Below are positions 36,623 to 46,065 of a DNA stretch of 64,000 nt, one piece after another. Origin of the DNA: an uncultured Mucispirillum sp. (GTDB taxonomy: Bacteria; Chrysiogenota; Deferribacteres; Deferribacterales; Mucispirillaceae); contig CALUWN010000009.1 in assembly GCA_944324495.1 (NCBI GenBank), positions 25,662 through 89,661 on the forward strand, read 5' to 3'. The translations under genes were made by a program, and so were the position numbers. Each line of letters begins with the position of its first letter. Positions within the stretch are counted from its first letter, which is position 1. Under the pieces are notes generated by a model. It searched no databases. It was not told the origin of the DNA and worked only from the letters and a program-made list of their open reading frames with translations.

Positions 36623-37165
36623 ATGAAAAAATTTTTATTTTTAATATTATTTATATTTTCTTTATCATCACTTTCCTATGCTGATGATAATACATGGATA
36701 ACTGTAGGATACAGTTATTATTTACCAGAAGAAACTGGTGCAACAGCTCCATTAGGACCTGCAAATCTAACAGTAGGTGGTCAGATTATGGACTGGGTTG
36801 CAGTTGATTTAACTGTTGGTTATTTATGGGATTTAAAACCAAAAAATGCAACTACTGATATAAATACTATGCCAATAAGACTTCATGCATTACTTCAACC
36901 ACGTTTTGATACAGGTATGTTTGATGTACTGCCTTATTTAGGTATAGGACCACATGTTGCTGCAAACAATACTGATTTTGCTAATAATATTTTTTCTTAT
37001 GGATTTTCTGCTAAAGTTGGTGTAAGATTTATCGAAGACGGTTTACTTTTCGGTGTGGGAGTAGAGTATCTTTATAATCATGTAGATGCAGACCATAACG
37101 GAGTAAAAGAAAGGTTTAATGCTTCAGGCATAGCTTTTGGAGCAGAAATAGGAACTGTCTTTTAA
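36623..37165 (+). CDS. Outer-membrane beta-barrel protein, paralog 1
   Basis: Signal peptide MKKFLFLILFIFSLSSLSYA, then about 160 residues of alternating hydrophobic/polar strands ending in an aromatic-aliphatic strand (ASGIAFGAEIGTVF), as in small OmpA/Opa-like barrels. The start at 36623 follows GAGG and gives a clean signal peptide. It shares the segment APLGPANLTVGGQ with LMGPATLTIGGD of the next gene. Specific function is not recognisable. Confidence 0.75.
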   Translation: MKKFLFLILFIFSLSSLSYADDNTWITVGYSYYLPEETGATAPLGPANLTVGGQIMDWVAVDLTVGYLWDLKPKNATTDINTMPIRLHALLQPRFDTGMFDVLPYLGIGPHVAANNTDFANNIFSYGFSAKVGVRFIEDGLLFGVGVEYLYNHVDADHNGVKERFNASGIAFGAEIGTVF

Positions 37166-37189
37166 TATATTTATATAGGAGTATTTTTT

Positions 37190-37819
37190 ATGAAATCTTT
37201 TTTAAATATTAAGATTTTAGCTGCTTTTTTATTGTTTTTATTTGCAGTAACTGGCACATCTTATGCTCAAGAAAGTAAAGAAAGAAGCAGAGATGCTTGG
37301 TTTTTATTAGGTTATGGCTATACTGTGCCATCAGATAGTAAAGTTGACGGACTTATGGGCCCTGCTACCTTAACAATAGGTGGCGATCTTTGGCGTTTCA
37401 TAGGTCTTGAAGTTACACTTGGTTCTAGATGGAGGCTTGGTGATGATATTTATAGTGCTCCAGATGGGTCAGATATTAATATGAAAAATGCATTATGGTC
37501 TTTTGATATTAAACCATATCTTATGTTGCAGCCAAAATTAGGAATAGATTTAATATCTATCCGCCCTTATTTTGGTATTGGTCCTACTTTTTCTGTAAGT
37601 GGCTTTACTTCTACTGCTGATATTGTTGGAGTTTCTAATAAATCAGATACAAGTTTTGATGTGGGTTTTTCTACAAAACTTGGCGTTCGCTTACAGGCTT
37701 TAAAATTCTTATTTGTGGGTGTAGGTGCTGAATATATGTACCATAACCCAAAATTAAGTGGTGTAAACCAAAACTTATCAGGCTTTAGTTTTGGTGGTGA
37801 AGTAGGGCTTATTTGGTAA
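37190..37819 (+). CDS. Outer-membrane beta-barrel protein, paralog 2
   Basis: Signal peptide ending near TGTSYAQ, then a barrel of about 185 residues ending NLSGFSFGGEVGLIW with the C-terminal aromatic residue typical of BAM substrates. Shares the order of motifs (LGYGYTVPSDS, GPATLTIGGD, PYFGIGPT, GVGAEYMYHN) with the preceding gene, so the pair arose by tandem duplication. AGGAG precedes the ATG; a terminator follows. Confidence 0.75.
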   Translation: MKSFLNIKILAAFLLFLFAVTGTSYAQESKERSRDAWFLLGYGYTVPSDSKVDGLMGPATLTIGGDLWRFIGLEVTLGSRWRLGDDIYSAPDGSDINMKNALWSFDIKPYLMLQPKLGIDLISIRPYFGIGPTFSVSGFTSTADIVGVSNKSDTSFDVGFSTKLGVRLQALKFLFVGVGAEYMYHNPKLSGVNQNLSGFSFGGEVGLIW

Positions 37820-37844
37820 TATTAAATATAAGTTAAAAATCTCT

Positions 37845-37876
37845 ACCCCTGTCTGTAACATGGCAGGGGTTTTTTA
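37845..37876 (+). terminator. Terminator after the beta-barrel pair
   Basis: Stem ACCCCTG (37845-37851) / CAGGGGT (37864-37870) followed by TTTTTT. It also sits close to the 3' end of the convergent minus-strand gene. Confidence 0.85.
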
Positions 37877-37881
37877 TTGCA

Positions 37882-38850
37882 TTATAAAGCTTTACCTTTA
37901 AAAAATGCAGGTATTATAAATAAGATTATTAAAAATGATAGAAATAGAGATGTGCTTATATAGTTAATATTTAAAATGATATATAAAAAGGTTATAAAAA
38001 TTGCAATATCAATGCATATTACTATTTTTATAATATTATTATTTATTAAATCATTAAGCCTTAATATAAGTAAAATATAACTGCTTATAATAATTATAAA
38101 TGTACATAACAGCACAGCAGCGAAATAAATCATAATTGTTGCACCGTAAAAATCACCACCATAAAACTTCATACCAAAATCAAAACGGTAGATATATCTT
38201 AACCCTTGTATTATTTTATATGATATAAAAGTAGTAAATATTGCTGCGGCAGGTATAAATATTAAAGCAATTATATATTCTGCGCGTGTAAGTTTTTCTT
38301 TTATGTTTAATGTTAAGATATAGTTGATAGGTCTAATGATATATTTATTTAAAGGTTTATTATTTACTATGCTTTCATATATTTTATTCCTTTTGTTTGA
38401 TGTTTTTTTAGTTACTGCAAGCAATATTAAAAATATATTATATATTACAAAAAATAAAAATATTACTTTTGCATTAAGAAACTGAAGGTTAAAAAGAGCT
38501 TTGCCACTTGTATCAAGCTGAACAAGAGAAAACATAAATAATATTAAAAATGGAACTACAAAAATAAATATTAAAGGTATTCCCCCATTTATAAACCTTT
38601 TTAGTGTAATATATAAAAATGAAAGATATAAAAATGAAATACAATAGATAAGTATATAGGTAACAGAATAAATGAAATTAAAGTAGTCAAGGATATTGAT
38701 ATTAAATATTACAGCTCCAGTAAATATAAAGCATACTAACATAAATATGGTTAAAGGGAACTTTATGTATGTATTTCTAGTTACAAAATCAATATTATAA
38801 ATATCCATTACATTTTTGTAAAATAAATAAATTCTTTTAAGTAAACCCAT
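37882..38850 (-). CDS. Polytopic membrane protein with internal duplication, paralog A
   Basis: 322 aa, about eight hydrophobic helices. Two similar halves each begin with a T-R-x-x-Y motif (VTRNTYIKFPL; LTRAEYIIALI) and contain an L-x-R-F/L-N-x-x-I motif after the second helix (LKRFINGG; LRLNDLINN). This loosely recalls DUF805 (R-x-E-Y/W ... RRLHD), but similarity is weak. The ATG at 38850 aligns with its paralog (MGLLKR vs MNVLKR) and has GGAAG upstream; the GTG at 38859 is less likely. Function unknown. Confidence 0.7.
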   Translation of the reverse strand: MGLLKRIYLFYKNVMDIYNIDFVTRNTYIKFPLTIFMLVCFIFTGAVIFNINILDYFNFIYSVTYILIYCISFLYLSFLYITLKRFINGGIPLIFIFVVPFLILFMFSLVQLDTSGKALFNLQFLNAKVIFLFFVIYNIFLILLAVTKKTSNKRNKIYESIVNNKPLNKYIIRPINYILTLNIKEKLTRAEYIIALIFIPAAAIFTTFISYKIIQGLRYIYRFDFGMKFYGGDFYGATIMIYFAAVLLCTFIIIISSYILLILRLNDLINNNIIKIVICIDIAIFITFLYIILNINYISTSLFLSFLIILFIIPAFFKGKAL

Positions 38851-38851
38851 A

Positions 38852-39817
38852 TTACTCACTTCCTTTTGCAGTTAAATTGTTATCTTCAATATTTCTACTT
38901 TTAAATAATACTGGAATAGCAATTATAATAAGAAAATAGATTGTATTATGTTTAAAATCAGCCATTAAATAAGTTGTAATAAATATAGCAACTATATACA
39001 TTATAACCTTTATTATTTTGCTTTTTATTATATCATTAATTCTTAAGATTATTAGAAAAATACTGCTTAAACTAACTGTTAATATATAAAAGAATAAAAC
39101 TATCCCAAATAAATAGAAGCTATCAAAGATATTATCAAAAGGCATATTAAATAAAAAAGAGTATATATATTTTAACCCTTGTATTGCTGCATATGAAATA
39201 ATCATTAAAAGTAAAGGTGCAAAAATTGAAAATAAAATTGAAATTATATACTGTAATCTAGTAATTCGCCCTTTAAAATTAAGCATAAACATAAGGTTAA
39301 AAGGTAATATGAGATATTTATATACATATTTTTTATTCATTATTTTTTTTAGTATATTGTTTTGTTTATCTGCTGTTTTCACTGTTAAAGCAAGTATTAT
39401 AAGGGAAATATTATATATTATATATAATGCAAAAATGATAATATAATAGCTGTGGTCACTATCTAAAGAATTATTAGCTAATGAAAATAAAATAAATACT
39501 AAAAAAGGTATTATAAAAATCAAAAATACGGGTATATCACCATTTATAAATCTTTTTAATGTAACACATAAAAATTGGATATAAAAAATAAAAAGTAACC
39601 AAATACATAAAAAAAATGCAGTGCTATAATCTATTTCATACTTATTAGGAAGTATGTTGATTATAAAAGTAAATATATAAATAAGAGAGCATAAAAAAGC
39701 GTATATTATTAATGTGGATAAGAGATATTTTCCATATTCTTTTCTTGTTACAGTATCTATATTATGAATATCTATTACATTATTGTAAAATGAAAAAAAT
39801 CGTTTTAATACATTCAT
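38852..39817 (-). CDS. Polytopic membrane protein with internal duplication, paralog B
   Basis: 321 aa, same organisation as the following minus-strand gene: start MNVLKRFFSFYNNVIDIHNIDT, TRKEYGKY, LKRFINGDIP, then a second half with ITRLQYIISI and LRINDIIKS. The ATG at 39817 after AGGGGG is preferred; a longer in-frame start adds 17 hydrophobic residues without support. One base separates the two genes. Tandem paralogs of unknown function; a distant DUF805 relation is possible. Confidence 0.7.
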   Translation of the reverse strand: MNVLKRFFSFYNNVIDIHNIDTVTRKEYGKYLLSTLIIYAFLCSLIYIFTFIINILPNKYEIDYSTAFFLCIWLLFIFYIQFLCVTLKRFINGDIPVFLIFIIPFLVFILFSLANNSLDSDHSYYIIIFALYIIYNISLIILALTVKTADKQNNILKKIMNKKYVYKYLILPFNLMFMLNFKGRITRLQYIISILFSIFAPLLLMIISYAAIQGLKYIYSFLFNMPFDNIFDSFYLFGIVLFFYILTVSLSSIFLIILRINDIIKSKIIKVIMYIVAIFITTYLMADFKHNTIYFLIIIAIPVLFKSRNIEDNNLTAKGSE

Positions 39818-39969
39818 TTTTCCCCCTTTTGTTGCAAATATAGTAGCAAATATGATAAAAATTTTCAACTTTTAAATAATATTATTGATTTTAATTATAT
39901 TATTTGCTATCTTTTAAAAAAATTTTAAATAATATTATAGTTTATTTATATATTTTGGAGGTTACAGCT

Positions 39970-40713
39970 ATGGCAGGACATAGTAAGTGGGCAAACATTA
40001 AACACAGAAAAGAAGCTCAGGATAATAAAAAAGGTAAAATTTTTACTAAAATAGCAAGAGAATTAACTGTTGCTGCAAAAATTGGTGGTGGCGACCCTGC
40101 TTCTAACTCTCGCCTACGTTTAGCTTTAGATAAAGCACGTGCTGCAAATATGCCTAAAGATAATGTGGAAAGAGCAATTAAAAAAGGTACTGGTGAAGGT
40201 AATGACCAAGTATTTGAAGATATTACTTATGAAGGATACGCTCCCGGCGGTGTTGGTATTTTAGTAAAAACTCTTACTGATAATAGAAACAGAACTATTA
40301 TGGAAGTTAGAACTGTTATTACTAAACGCGGCGGCTCTATGGCTGAGGCTGGCTCTGTTGCTTGGCAGTTTGAAAATAAAGGTATTATTGAAGTGCCAGT
40401 TAGTGCATGCTCTGAAGATGATATTATGAACTACGCTTTAGAAGCAGGTGCTGAAGATGTGGTAACTGATGGTGATATCTATTCTATCACTACAGAACCT
40501 TCTGAATTTGAAAACGTTAAAAAACATTTAGAAAGCAATAATATTCAAATAGATTTTGCAGAACTTTCTATGAAACCTAAAACAACTATTGATGTGGAAG
40601 GCGAAGCTGCTAAAAAATTAATTGCTTTAGTGGAAGCATTAGAAGATTTAGATGATGTACAGGAAGTTTACGGCAACTATAAAATAGATGATTCTGTTTT
40701 TGATGAGCTTTAA
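39970..40713 (+). CDS. yebC: YebC/PmpR-family protein
   Basis: Begins with the invariant MAGHSKWANIKHRK, then KIFTKIARELTVAAK, YEGYAPGG, TLTDNRNRT and GGSMAEAGSVAWQF. Originally called transcriptional regulators; members have since been linked to translation of difficult peptides. 247 aa. Start at 39970 after GGAGG is certain from the family. It directly precedes ruvC, as in many bacteria. Confidence 0.96.
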   Translation: MAGHSKWANIKHRKEAQDNKKGKIFTKIARELTVAAKIGGGDPASNSRLRLALDKARAANMPKDNVERAIKKGTGEGNDQVFEDITYEGYAPGGVGILVKTLTDNRNRTIMEVRTVITKRGGSMAEAGSVAWQFENKGIIEVPVSACSEDDIMNYALEAGAEDVVTDGDIYSITTEPSEFENVKKHLESNNIQIDFAELSMKPKTTIDVEGEAAKKLIALVEALEDLDDVQEVYGNYKIDDSVFDEL

Positions 40714-40716
40714 TAT

Positions 40717-41202
40717 ATGATATATATGGGGATAGACCCGGGGCTTAATAAAACTGGGGTGGGTATTATATATGCTGAAAAAAATAAGGTAGAATATGTT
40801 GCCCACCGTCTTATTATCACAAAAGCATCAGACCCACTGCCCTTTAGGCTTGGAAGTTTAATAGCAGGTGTTGCTGAGCTTGCCATAGAACATAAAGTAG
40901 ATATGGGAGCTATTGAAGATATTTTCCATTCTGTAAATGTAAAAAGTGCCTTACTTTTGGGGCAGGCTCGCGGTGCTTTAATTGCTGCTATGATAGCTCA
41001 TGATATACCTGTGAAAGAGTTTACTGCATTGCAGATAAAAAAAGCTGTTACAGGATATGGTAAGGCAGAAAAAGAGCAGGTGAAAAAACTTGTGGAGCTG
41101 CAGCTTAATATTGTGGTAAAAGGTGGCGTTCCTTTAGATGTAACTGACGGGCTTGCATGTGCTTTATGCCTTGCATACCATGAACGAAGTAATATTATAT
41201 AA
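40717..41202 (+). CDS. ruvC: Holliday junction resolvase RuvC
   Basis: Endonuclease that cuts Holliday junctions. First catalytic Asp in MGIDPGLNKTG, Glu in GAIEDIFHSVNVKSAL, the LGQARGALI helix, and the terminal DVTDGLACALCLA acidic pair. 161 aa. Three bases after yebC; ruvA follows. Confidence 0.96.
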   Translation: MIYMGIDPGLNKTGVGIIYAEKNKVEYVAHRLIITKASDPLPFRLGSLIAGVAELAIEHKVDMGAIEDIFHSVNVKSALLLGQARGALIAAMIAHDIPVKEFTALQIKKAVTGYGKAEKEQVKKLVELQLNIVVKGGVPLDVTDGLACALCLAYHERSNII

Positions 41203-41213
41203 AAGGTGATTCT

Positions 41214-41786
41214 TTGATATATAAATTAAAAGGCGAAATATTAGAAAAAGATACAAATTATGTGGTTATAGATACTGGCGGGGTTGCTTATGAGGCTTCT
41301 ATTTCCCTTGCCACATATGCTTATCTTGGAAATGTTGGTGAAATATGCGAAGTATATACTTATATGGCTGTTAGAGAAGACGGCGTATATTTATATGGTT
41401 TTGCTACAAAAGAAGAAAAACGCCTTTTTTTACATTTAATAACAGTTTCAAGCATTGGTCCTAAAATGGCAGTGAAGATTTTAGGTGGTATTGGTGTTGA
41501 AAGCTTAATTTCTGCTATTAGTTCAAAAGATTATCAAATGCTTGCAGCAATCCCGGGTATTGGCAAAAAAACTGCTGAAAGGATTGTTGTAGAGTTAAAA
41601 GATAAATTTGAAAGCGAAAGCACATCTTTCCAAGCTAATGATATTAGGGAAGAAGTTGTTAGTGCATTAGTTAATTTAGGCTATAAAGTGCAGGATTGTA
41701 GAAAAGCAGTAGAAAAAGCAAACCCAGCAGATGGTTTTGAAGTTATACTTAAAAATGCTTTACAGCTTTTATCAGGTAAAAAATAA
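41214..41786 (+). CDS. ruvA: Holliday junction branch migration protein RuvA
   Basis: DNA-binding subunit of the RuvAB motor. OB-fold start IYKLKGEIL, helix-hairpin-helix motifs ([18 protein letters not shown] and [16 protein letters not shown]) and the C-terminal domain III that binds RuvB. Starts with TTG at 41214 after AGGTGA. 190 aa. The stop overlaps ruvB (TAATG). Confidence 0.95.
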   Translation: MIYKLKGEILEKDTNYVVIDTGGVAYEASISLATYAYLGNVGEICEVYTYMAVREDGVYLYGFATKEEKRLFLHLITVSSIGPKMAVKILGGIGVESLISAISSKDYQMLAAIPGIGKKTAERIVVELKDKFESESTSFQANDIREEVVSALVNLGYKVQDCRKAVEKANPADGFEVILKNALQLLSGKK

Positions 41787-42817
41787 TGAAAGAAAGCGAA
41801 ATATATACTAATACTGAAACAGTTGAAGATAAGCTTGGAGCTTTACGCCCTGAAAGGTTTGAAGATTATACAGGGCAGAAAAAAGTTATTGAAAACTTAA
41901 AAGTATATGTAAAAGCTGCTCAAGAGCGAGGCGACAGCCTTGACCACTGCCTTTTTTACGGTCCTCCCGGGCTTGGAAAAACAACGCTTGCAAATATTAT
42001 TGCCCATGAACTTGGGGTGGATATTACTGTTACAAGTGGGCCTGCCATTGAAAAATCTGGTGATTTGGCGGCACTTTTAACTAACCTTACTACAAATCAG
42101 GTACTTTTTATTGATGAAATCCACAGGCTTCATTCCAGTGTGGAAGAAATATTATATCCTGCTATGGAAGATTTTAAGCTGGATTTGTTGATTGGTCAAG
42201 GTGCAGGGGCAAGAAGTATGCGTATTGATTTACCAAAGTTTACTTTAGTTGGTGCTACAACTAGAGCAGGGCTTTTAACTTCACCACTTAGGGATAGGTT
42301 TGGTATGATTATACGCCTTGAGTTTTATAATGATGAAGAGCTTGCAAGTATTATTACAAGAGCATCTCATTTATTAAATACAAAAATTGAAAAACAGGCA
42401 GCATTAGAAATTGCAAAATGCAGCAGAGGCACGCCCCGCATAGCTCATAGAATACTTAGAAGGATGAGAGATTTTGCCCATGTATTTAATAATGGAGTAA
42501 TATCTTTAGATGTGGCGCGTGATGGTTTAGAACGTTTAGAAATAGATAACTGCGGGCTTGATGCAAACGATAGAAGGCTTTTAGAAACTATTATTGAAAA
42601 ATATGACGGCGGCCCAGTGGGTGTGGAAACATTAGCAGCAGCTACCAGTGAGGAAAAAGATACTATTGAAGATGTTATAGAGCCATTTTTAATATATAAA
42701 GGGTTTATTAAAAAAACACCACGAGGAAGAATTGCTTCTAAAATGACGTATGACCATTTAGGCTATTCTTACCACCCAAAAGCTGCTACTATTGAAGAAT
42801 TTTTGGAAGATGAATAA
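41786..42817 (+). CDS. ruvB: Holliday junction helicase RuvB
   Basis: AAA+ motor. Walker [16 protein letters not shown], Walker [10 protein letters not shown], sensor [20 protein letters not shown] (including the Arg finger region), and the winged-helix C-terminus [10 protein letters not shown] ... RGRIAS. 343 aa. Overlaps both neighbours by one base. Confidence 0.97.
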   Translation: MKESEIYTNTETVEDKLGALRPERFEDYTGQKKVIENLKVYVKAAQERGDSLDHCLFYGPPGLGKTTLANIIAHELGVDITVTSGPAIEKSGDLAALLTNLTTNQVLFIDEIHRLHSSVEEILYPAMEDFKLDLLIGQGAGARSMRIDLPKFTLVGATTRAGLLTSPLRDRFGMIIRLEFYNDEELASIITRASHLLNTKIEKQAALEIAKCSRGTPRIAHRILRRMRDFAHVFNNGVISLDVARDGLERLEIDNCGLDANDRRLLETIIEKYDGGPVGVETLAAATSEEKDTIEDVIEPFLIYKGFIKKTPRGRIASKMTYDHLGYSYHPKAATIEEFLEDE

Positions 42818-44157
42818 TGGCAAAACTTAAAACAAGCTATATATGCCAAAACTGTGGTGCAGTTCATTCAAAATGGATGGGAAAATGCACTGAATGTGAT
42901 ACGTGGAATTCTTTAGTAGAAGAAGTAGTGGAAAAATCATCTGCTTCTAAAAACAGCTTATCTCAAAACTATACACCAAAAAATACTCCTGTTTTTCTTA
43001 AAAATATTGAAGGTATAGAGCAGGTACGGTTTCACACTGGCATTAATGAACTAGACCAAGTACTAGGTGGCGGCATTGTAAAAGGCTCTGTAGTATTAAT
43101 TGGCGGTGAGCCGGGTATTGGTAAATCTACTGTAATATTACAGGTTTGCGGCATACTATCATCAAAAAATAAAAAAGTTTTATATGTATCTGGTGAAGAA
43201 TCTCCAACGCAGATTAAAATGCGTGCAGAAAGGCTTAATGTTTCACCAAATGATATTGAGCTTTTATCAAGCACATCTTTTGAAGATGTGTTATTAGCTA
43301 TAGAAAGTAAAAACTATGATTATTTAATAATAGACTCTATTCAAACAATCACAAGCGCAGAAATATTATCAGCTGGGGGAGCTGTTGGGCAAATCCGCCA
43401 TGTAACATACAGGCTTGTAGAAATAGCGAAAAGTACAGGGCTTACTGTTTTTATTATAGGGCAAGTTACAAAAGACGGAAATATTGCTGGTCCTAAAGTT
43501 TTAGAACATTTAGTGGATACTGTACTTTATTTTGAAGGTGATTACTCAAGGGGCGTAAGAATTTTACGTTCAGTCAAAAACAGGTTTGGCTCAACTGATG
43601 AAGTGGGCGTATTTGAAATGAGCTCTTTAGGGCTTATAGAAGCAGGCGATAAAGCATTTTTTGATAAAGACAGTATACAGGCAAGTGGTAAAGTAATATG
43701 CCCAGTATTAGAAGGTACAAGACCATTTTTAATAGAAGTGCAGGCTCTAGTTTCTGCATCATTTTTCCAATACCCAAAACGAAATGCTACAGGATATGAT
43801 AATAATAGATTAGCTATGCTTATTGCAATACTTGAGAAAAAAGCAGGGCTTAATTTATCTGGTGCTGATATTTATCTAAATATTGCAGGTGGGCTTAAAA
43901 TTAATGAACCCAGTGCAGATTTAGCAGTTTGTGCTGCTTTAATATCATCCTATAAAGATAAACCTGTGCCATATACCACAGCTTTTGCAGGGGAAGTGGG
44001 CTTAACTGGTGAAGTACGCTCTGTTGCAAATATCCAAGGCAGAATCAATGAGTGCATACGTTTCGGTGTTGAAAAATTTTATACTAATTTTAAAGATGAA
44101 AAAAGCGAAAATCTTAAACTAATCAACATTAAAAATATAGCAGATTTATTAAAATAA
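42817..44157 (+). CDS. radA: DNA repair protein RadA
   Basis: RecA-like recombination helicase. N-terminal C4 zinc finger (CQNCGAVHSKWMGKCTEC), Walker A GGEPGIGKSTV, the RadA KNRFG motif, and a C-terminal Lon-like domain (DLAVCAALISSY). 446 aa. It completes a ruvCAB-radA recombination block; translational overlap with ruvB (TAATG). Confidence 0.96.
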   Translation: MAKLKTSYICQNCGAVHSKWMGKCTECDTWNSLVEEVVEKSSASKNSLSQNYTPKNTPVFLKNIEGIEQVRFHTGINELDQVLGGGIVKGSVVLIGGEPGIGKSTVILQVCGILSSKNKKVLYVSGEESPTQIKMRAERLNVSPNDIELLSSTSFEDVLLAIESKNYDYLIIDSIQTITSAEILSAGGAVGQIRHVTYRLVEIAKSTGLTVFIIGQVTKDGNIAGPKVLEHLVDTVLYFEGDYSRGVRILRSVKNRFGSTDEVGVFEMSSLGLIEAGDKAFFDKDSIQASGKVICPVLEGTRPFLIEVQALVSASFFQYPKRNATGYDNNRLAMLIAILEKKAGLNLSGADIYLNIAGGLKINEPSADLAVCAALISSYKDKPVPYTTAFAGEVGLTGEVRSVANIQGRINECIRFGVEKFYTNFKDEKSENLKLINIKNIADLLK

Positions 44158-44188
44158 AATTTTATACTTTAATTTATAAGAGAGTTTT

Positions 44189-45184
44189 ATGACACCAGTA
44201 GAATTTATACTCTATAAAGAAATAAATGAAAATGTGGCTGTAAATGTGGTAATAAAAGATGAAACATTATGGCTTACTCAAAAATCTATGGCAGAATTAT
44301 TTGGATGTTCTGCAGATAATATATCACTGCATTTAAAAAATATATTTAATAGTGGAGAGTTAGATAAACAGTCAGTTACCGAGAAAATCTCGGTAACTGC
44401 AACAGATGGAAAAAATTATTTAGTAAATTTTTATAATCTTGATGCTGTAATTTCTGTTGGCTATCGTGTAAATTCATCAAAAGCCACTAAATTTAGAATA
44501 TGGGCAACTGGTGTATTAAAAGAATTTATACAAAAAGGCTTTGTTTTAGATGATGAAAAGTTAAAGCAGGGTAAAACTACTTTTGTTAAAGACTACTTTA
44601 AGGAACTTTTAGAAAGAATTCGCTCAATAAGAGCAAGCGAAAGAAGAATATGGCAGCAAATAACAGATATTTTTGCAGAATGTTCCATAGACTATAATAA
44701 AAATTCATCTACCACTAAAGAATTTTTTGCAACTATTCAAAATAAGTTTCATTATGCCATAACCCATCAAACTGCAGCAGAAATAATATATACAAATGCA
44801 GACAGCTCTAAAGAAAGTATGGGGCTTAAAACATGGAAAAATGCTCCAGAGGGAAGAATATTAAAATCAGATGTGTTGATTGCTAAAAATTATTTATCAG
44901 AAAAAGAAATAAAGCAGCTTGAAAGGGCAGTAACAGGTTATTTTGATTATATTGAAGATTTAATAGAAAGGGAAAATACTTTTACAATGGAAGAATTTTC
45001 TGCAAGTGTATCAGAATTTTTAAATTTTAGAAGGTATGATATTTTACCGGATAAAGGCAATATTTCAATGGAGCAGGCAAAAGAAAAGGCAGAGCAAGAG
45101 TATGCTATTTTTAATAAAACACAAAAAATAAATTCTGATTTTGATAAATTCTGTAAAAGTACATTAGAAAAGAAAAATATATAA
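44189..45184 (+). CDS. RhuM-family protein
   Basis: Matches the RhuM family first seen on Salmonella SPI-3: LWLTQKSMAELFGCSADNISLHLKNIF (helix-turn-helix-like), YNLDAVISVGYRVNSSKATKFRIWATGVLKEFIQKGF, and the C-terminal FHYAITHQTAAEII part. 331 aa, intact. Function unknown; relatives are patchily distributed on islands and phages. It separates radA from fabI, which suggests an acquired insertion. It carries a perfect 12-bp inverted repeat at 44373-44399. Confidence 0.88.
   Translation: MTPVEFILYKEINENVAVNVVIKDETLWLTQKSMAELFGCSADNISLHLKNIFNSGELDKQSVTEKISVTATDGKNYLVNFYNLDAVISVGYRVNSSKATKFRIWATGVLKEFIQKGFVLDDEKLKQGKTTFVKDYFKELLERIRSIRASERRIWQQITDIFAECSIDYNKNSSTTKEFFATIQNKFHYAITHQTAAEIIYTNADSSKESMGLKTWKNAPEGRILKSDVLIAKNYLSEKEIKQLERAVTGYFDYIEDLIERENTFTMEEFSASVSEFLNFRRYDILPDKGNISMEQAKEKAEQEYAIFNKTQKINSDFDKFCKSTLEKKNI
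44373..44399 (+). repeat. Perfect 12-bp hairpin inside the RhuM gene
   Basis: CAGTTACCGAGA and TCTCGGTAACTG are exact reverse complements separated by AAA, coding for the S-V-T-E-K-I-S-V-T stretch. GC content is above its surroundings. Confidence 0.85.
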
Positions 45185-45285
45185 TATCCTAAAATCGTGT
45201 ATATGTATAAAAAAGTTCTTGCTATTTTACTTATTATTAATATACTGCTTAAAAAATATAAAATCAAATTAGAAGGTGATAAATT

Positions 45286-46050
45286 ATGGGGATTTTAGCA
45301 GGTAAAAAAGCACTTGTATTTGGTGTTGCAAGTAATTTAAGTATTGCTTACGGTATAGCAAAACAATTAAAAGCAGAAGGGGCTGATGTGGCATTATCTT
45401 ATGTAGCAGCTCACGAAAAACGTGTAAAACCTATTGCAGAAGAATTAGGCTCTACATTTGTGGAAGAATGCGATTTAGCAGATGATAATGCTATTGATGA
45501 ATTAGTAAATAAATATGAAGCTAAATTTGGAAAAATTGATATAATCGTTCACTCTGTTGCATTTGCTACAAGAGAAGCACTTTCAGGCAGATTTTTAGAA
45601 GTTACAAGAGATGATTTCTTACTTTCTATGAACGTGAGCGTTTACACATTAATTGCAGTTGTGAAAAAATTTGAACGCATTATGAGTGAAGATGCAAGTG
45701 TTATCACTCTTACTTATTATGGCAGTGAAAAAGTTGTGCCAAACTATAATGTTATGGGTGTGGCAAAAGCAGCATTAGAAGCAACTGTTCGTTATTTAGC
45801 TGTTGATTTAGGTAAAGACGGCAGAAGAATAAATGCAATTTCTGCAGGTCCTATTAAAACATTATCAGCAGCAGGTATTGCTGGTTTTAAATCTATGCTT
45901 AATAATAATGAACCACGTATTCCGCTTGGTAGAAATGTAGATATTGATGACTGCGGTAATATGGCTGCATTCCTTTTAAGCCCTAAAGCTAAAAACGTAA
46001 CAGGTGCAGTAGTTTATGTTGATGGCGGCTTTAATATTACAGCTATGTAA
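45286..46050 (+). CDS. fabI: Enoyl-ACP reductase FabI
   Basis: NADH-dependent reductase of fatty-acid elongation. SDR fold with the FabI-type cofactor loop VFGVASNLSIAYGIA, HSVAFA, and the catalytic Tyr-x6-Lys in NYNVMGVAKAALEATVRYLA; SAGPIKTLSAAGI follows. 254 aa. AAGGTGAT precedes the ATG. The 100-base gap upstream is AT-rich and probably holds its promoter. Confidence 0.96.
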   Translation: MGILAGKKALVFGVASNLSIAYGIAKQLKAEGADVALSYVAAHEKRVKPIAEELGSTFVEECDLADDNAIDELVNKYEAKFGKIDIIVHSVAFATREALSGRFLEVTRDDFLLSMNVSVYTLIAVVKKFERIMSEDASVITLTYYGSEKVVPNYNVMGVAKAALEATVRYLAVDLGKDGRRINAISAGPIKTLSAAGIAGFKSMLNNNEPRIPLGRNVDIDDCGNMAAFLLSPKAKNVTGAVVYVDGGFNITAM

Positions 46051-46065
46051 TAAAAGGTAAGTTAT

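Noticed and set aside
38852..39868. Longer start of membrane paralog B at 39868
   Set aside because: ATG 39817 follows AGGGGG and aligns with the start of paralog A; the added 17 residues have no counterpart.
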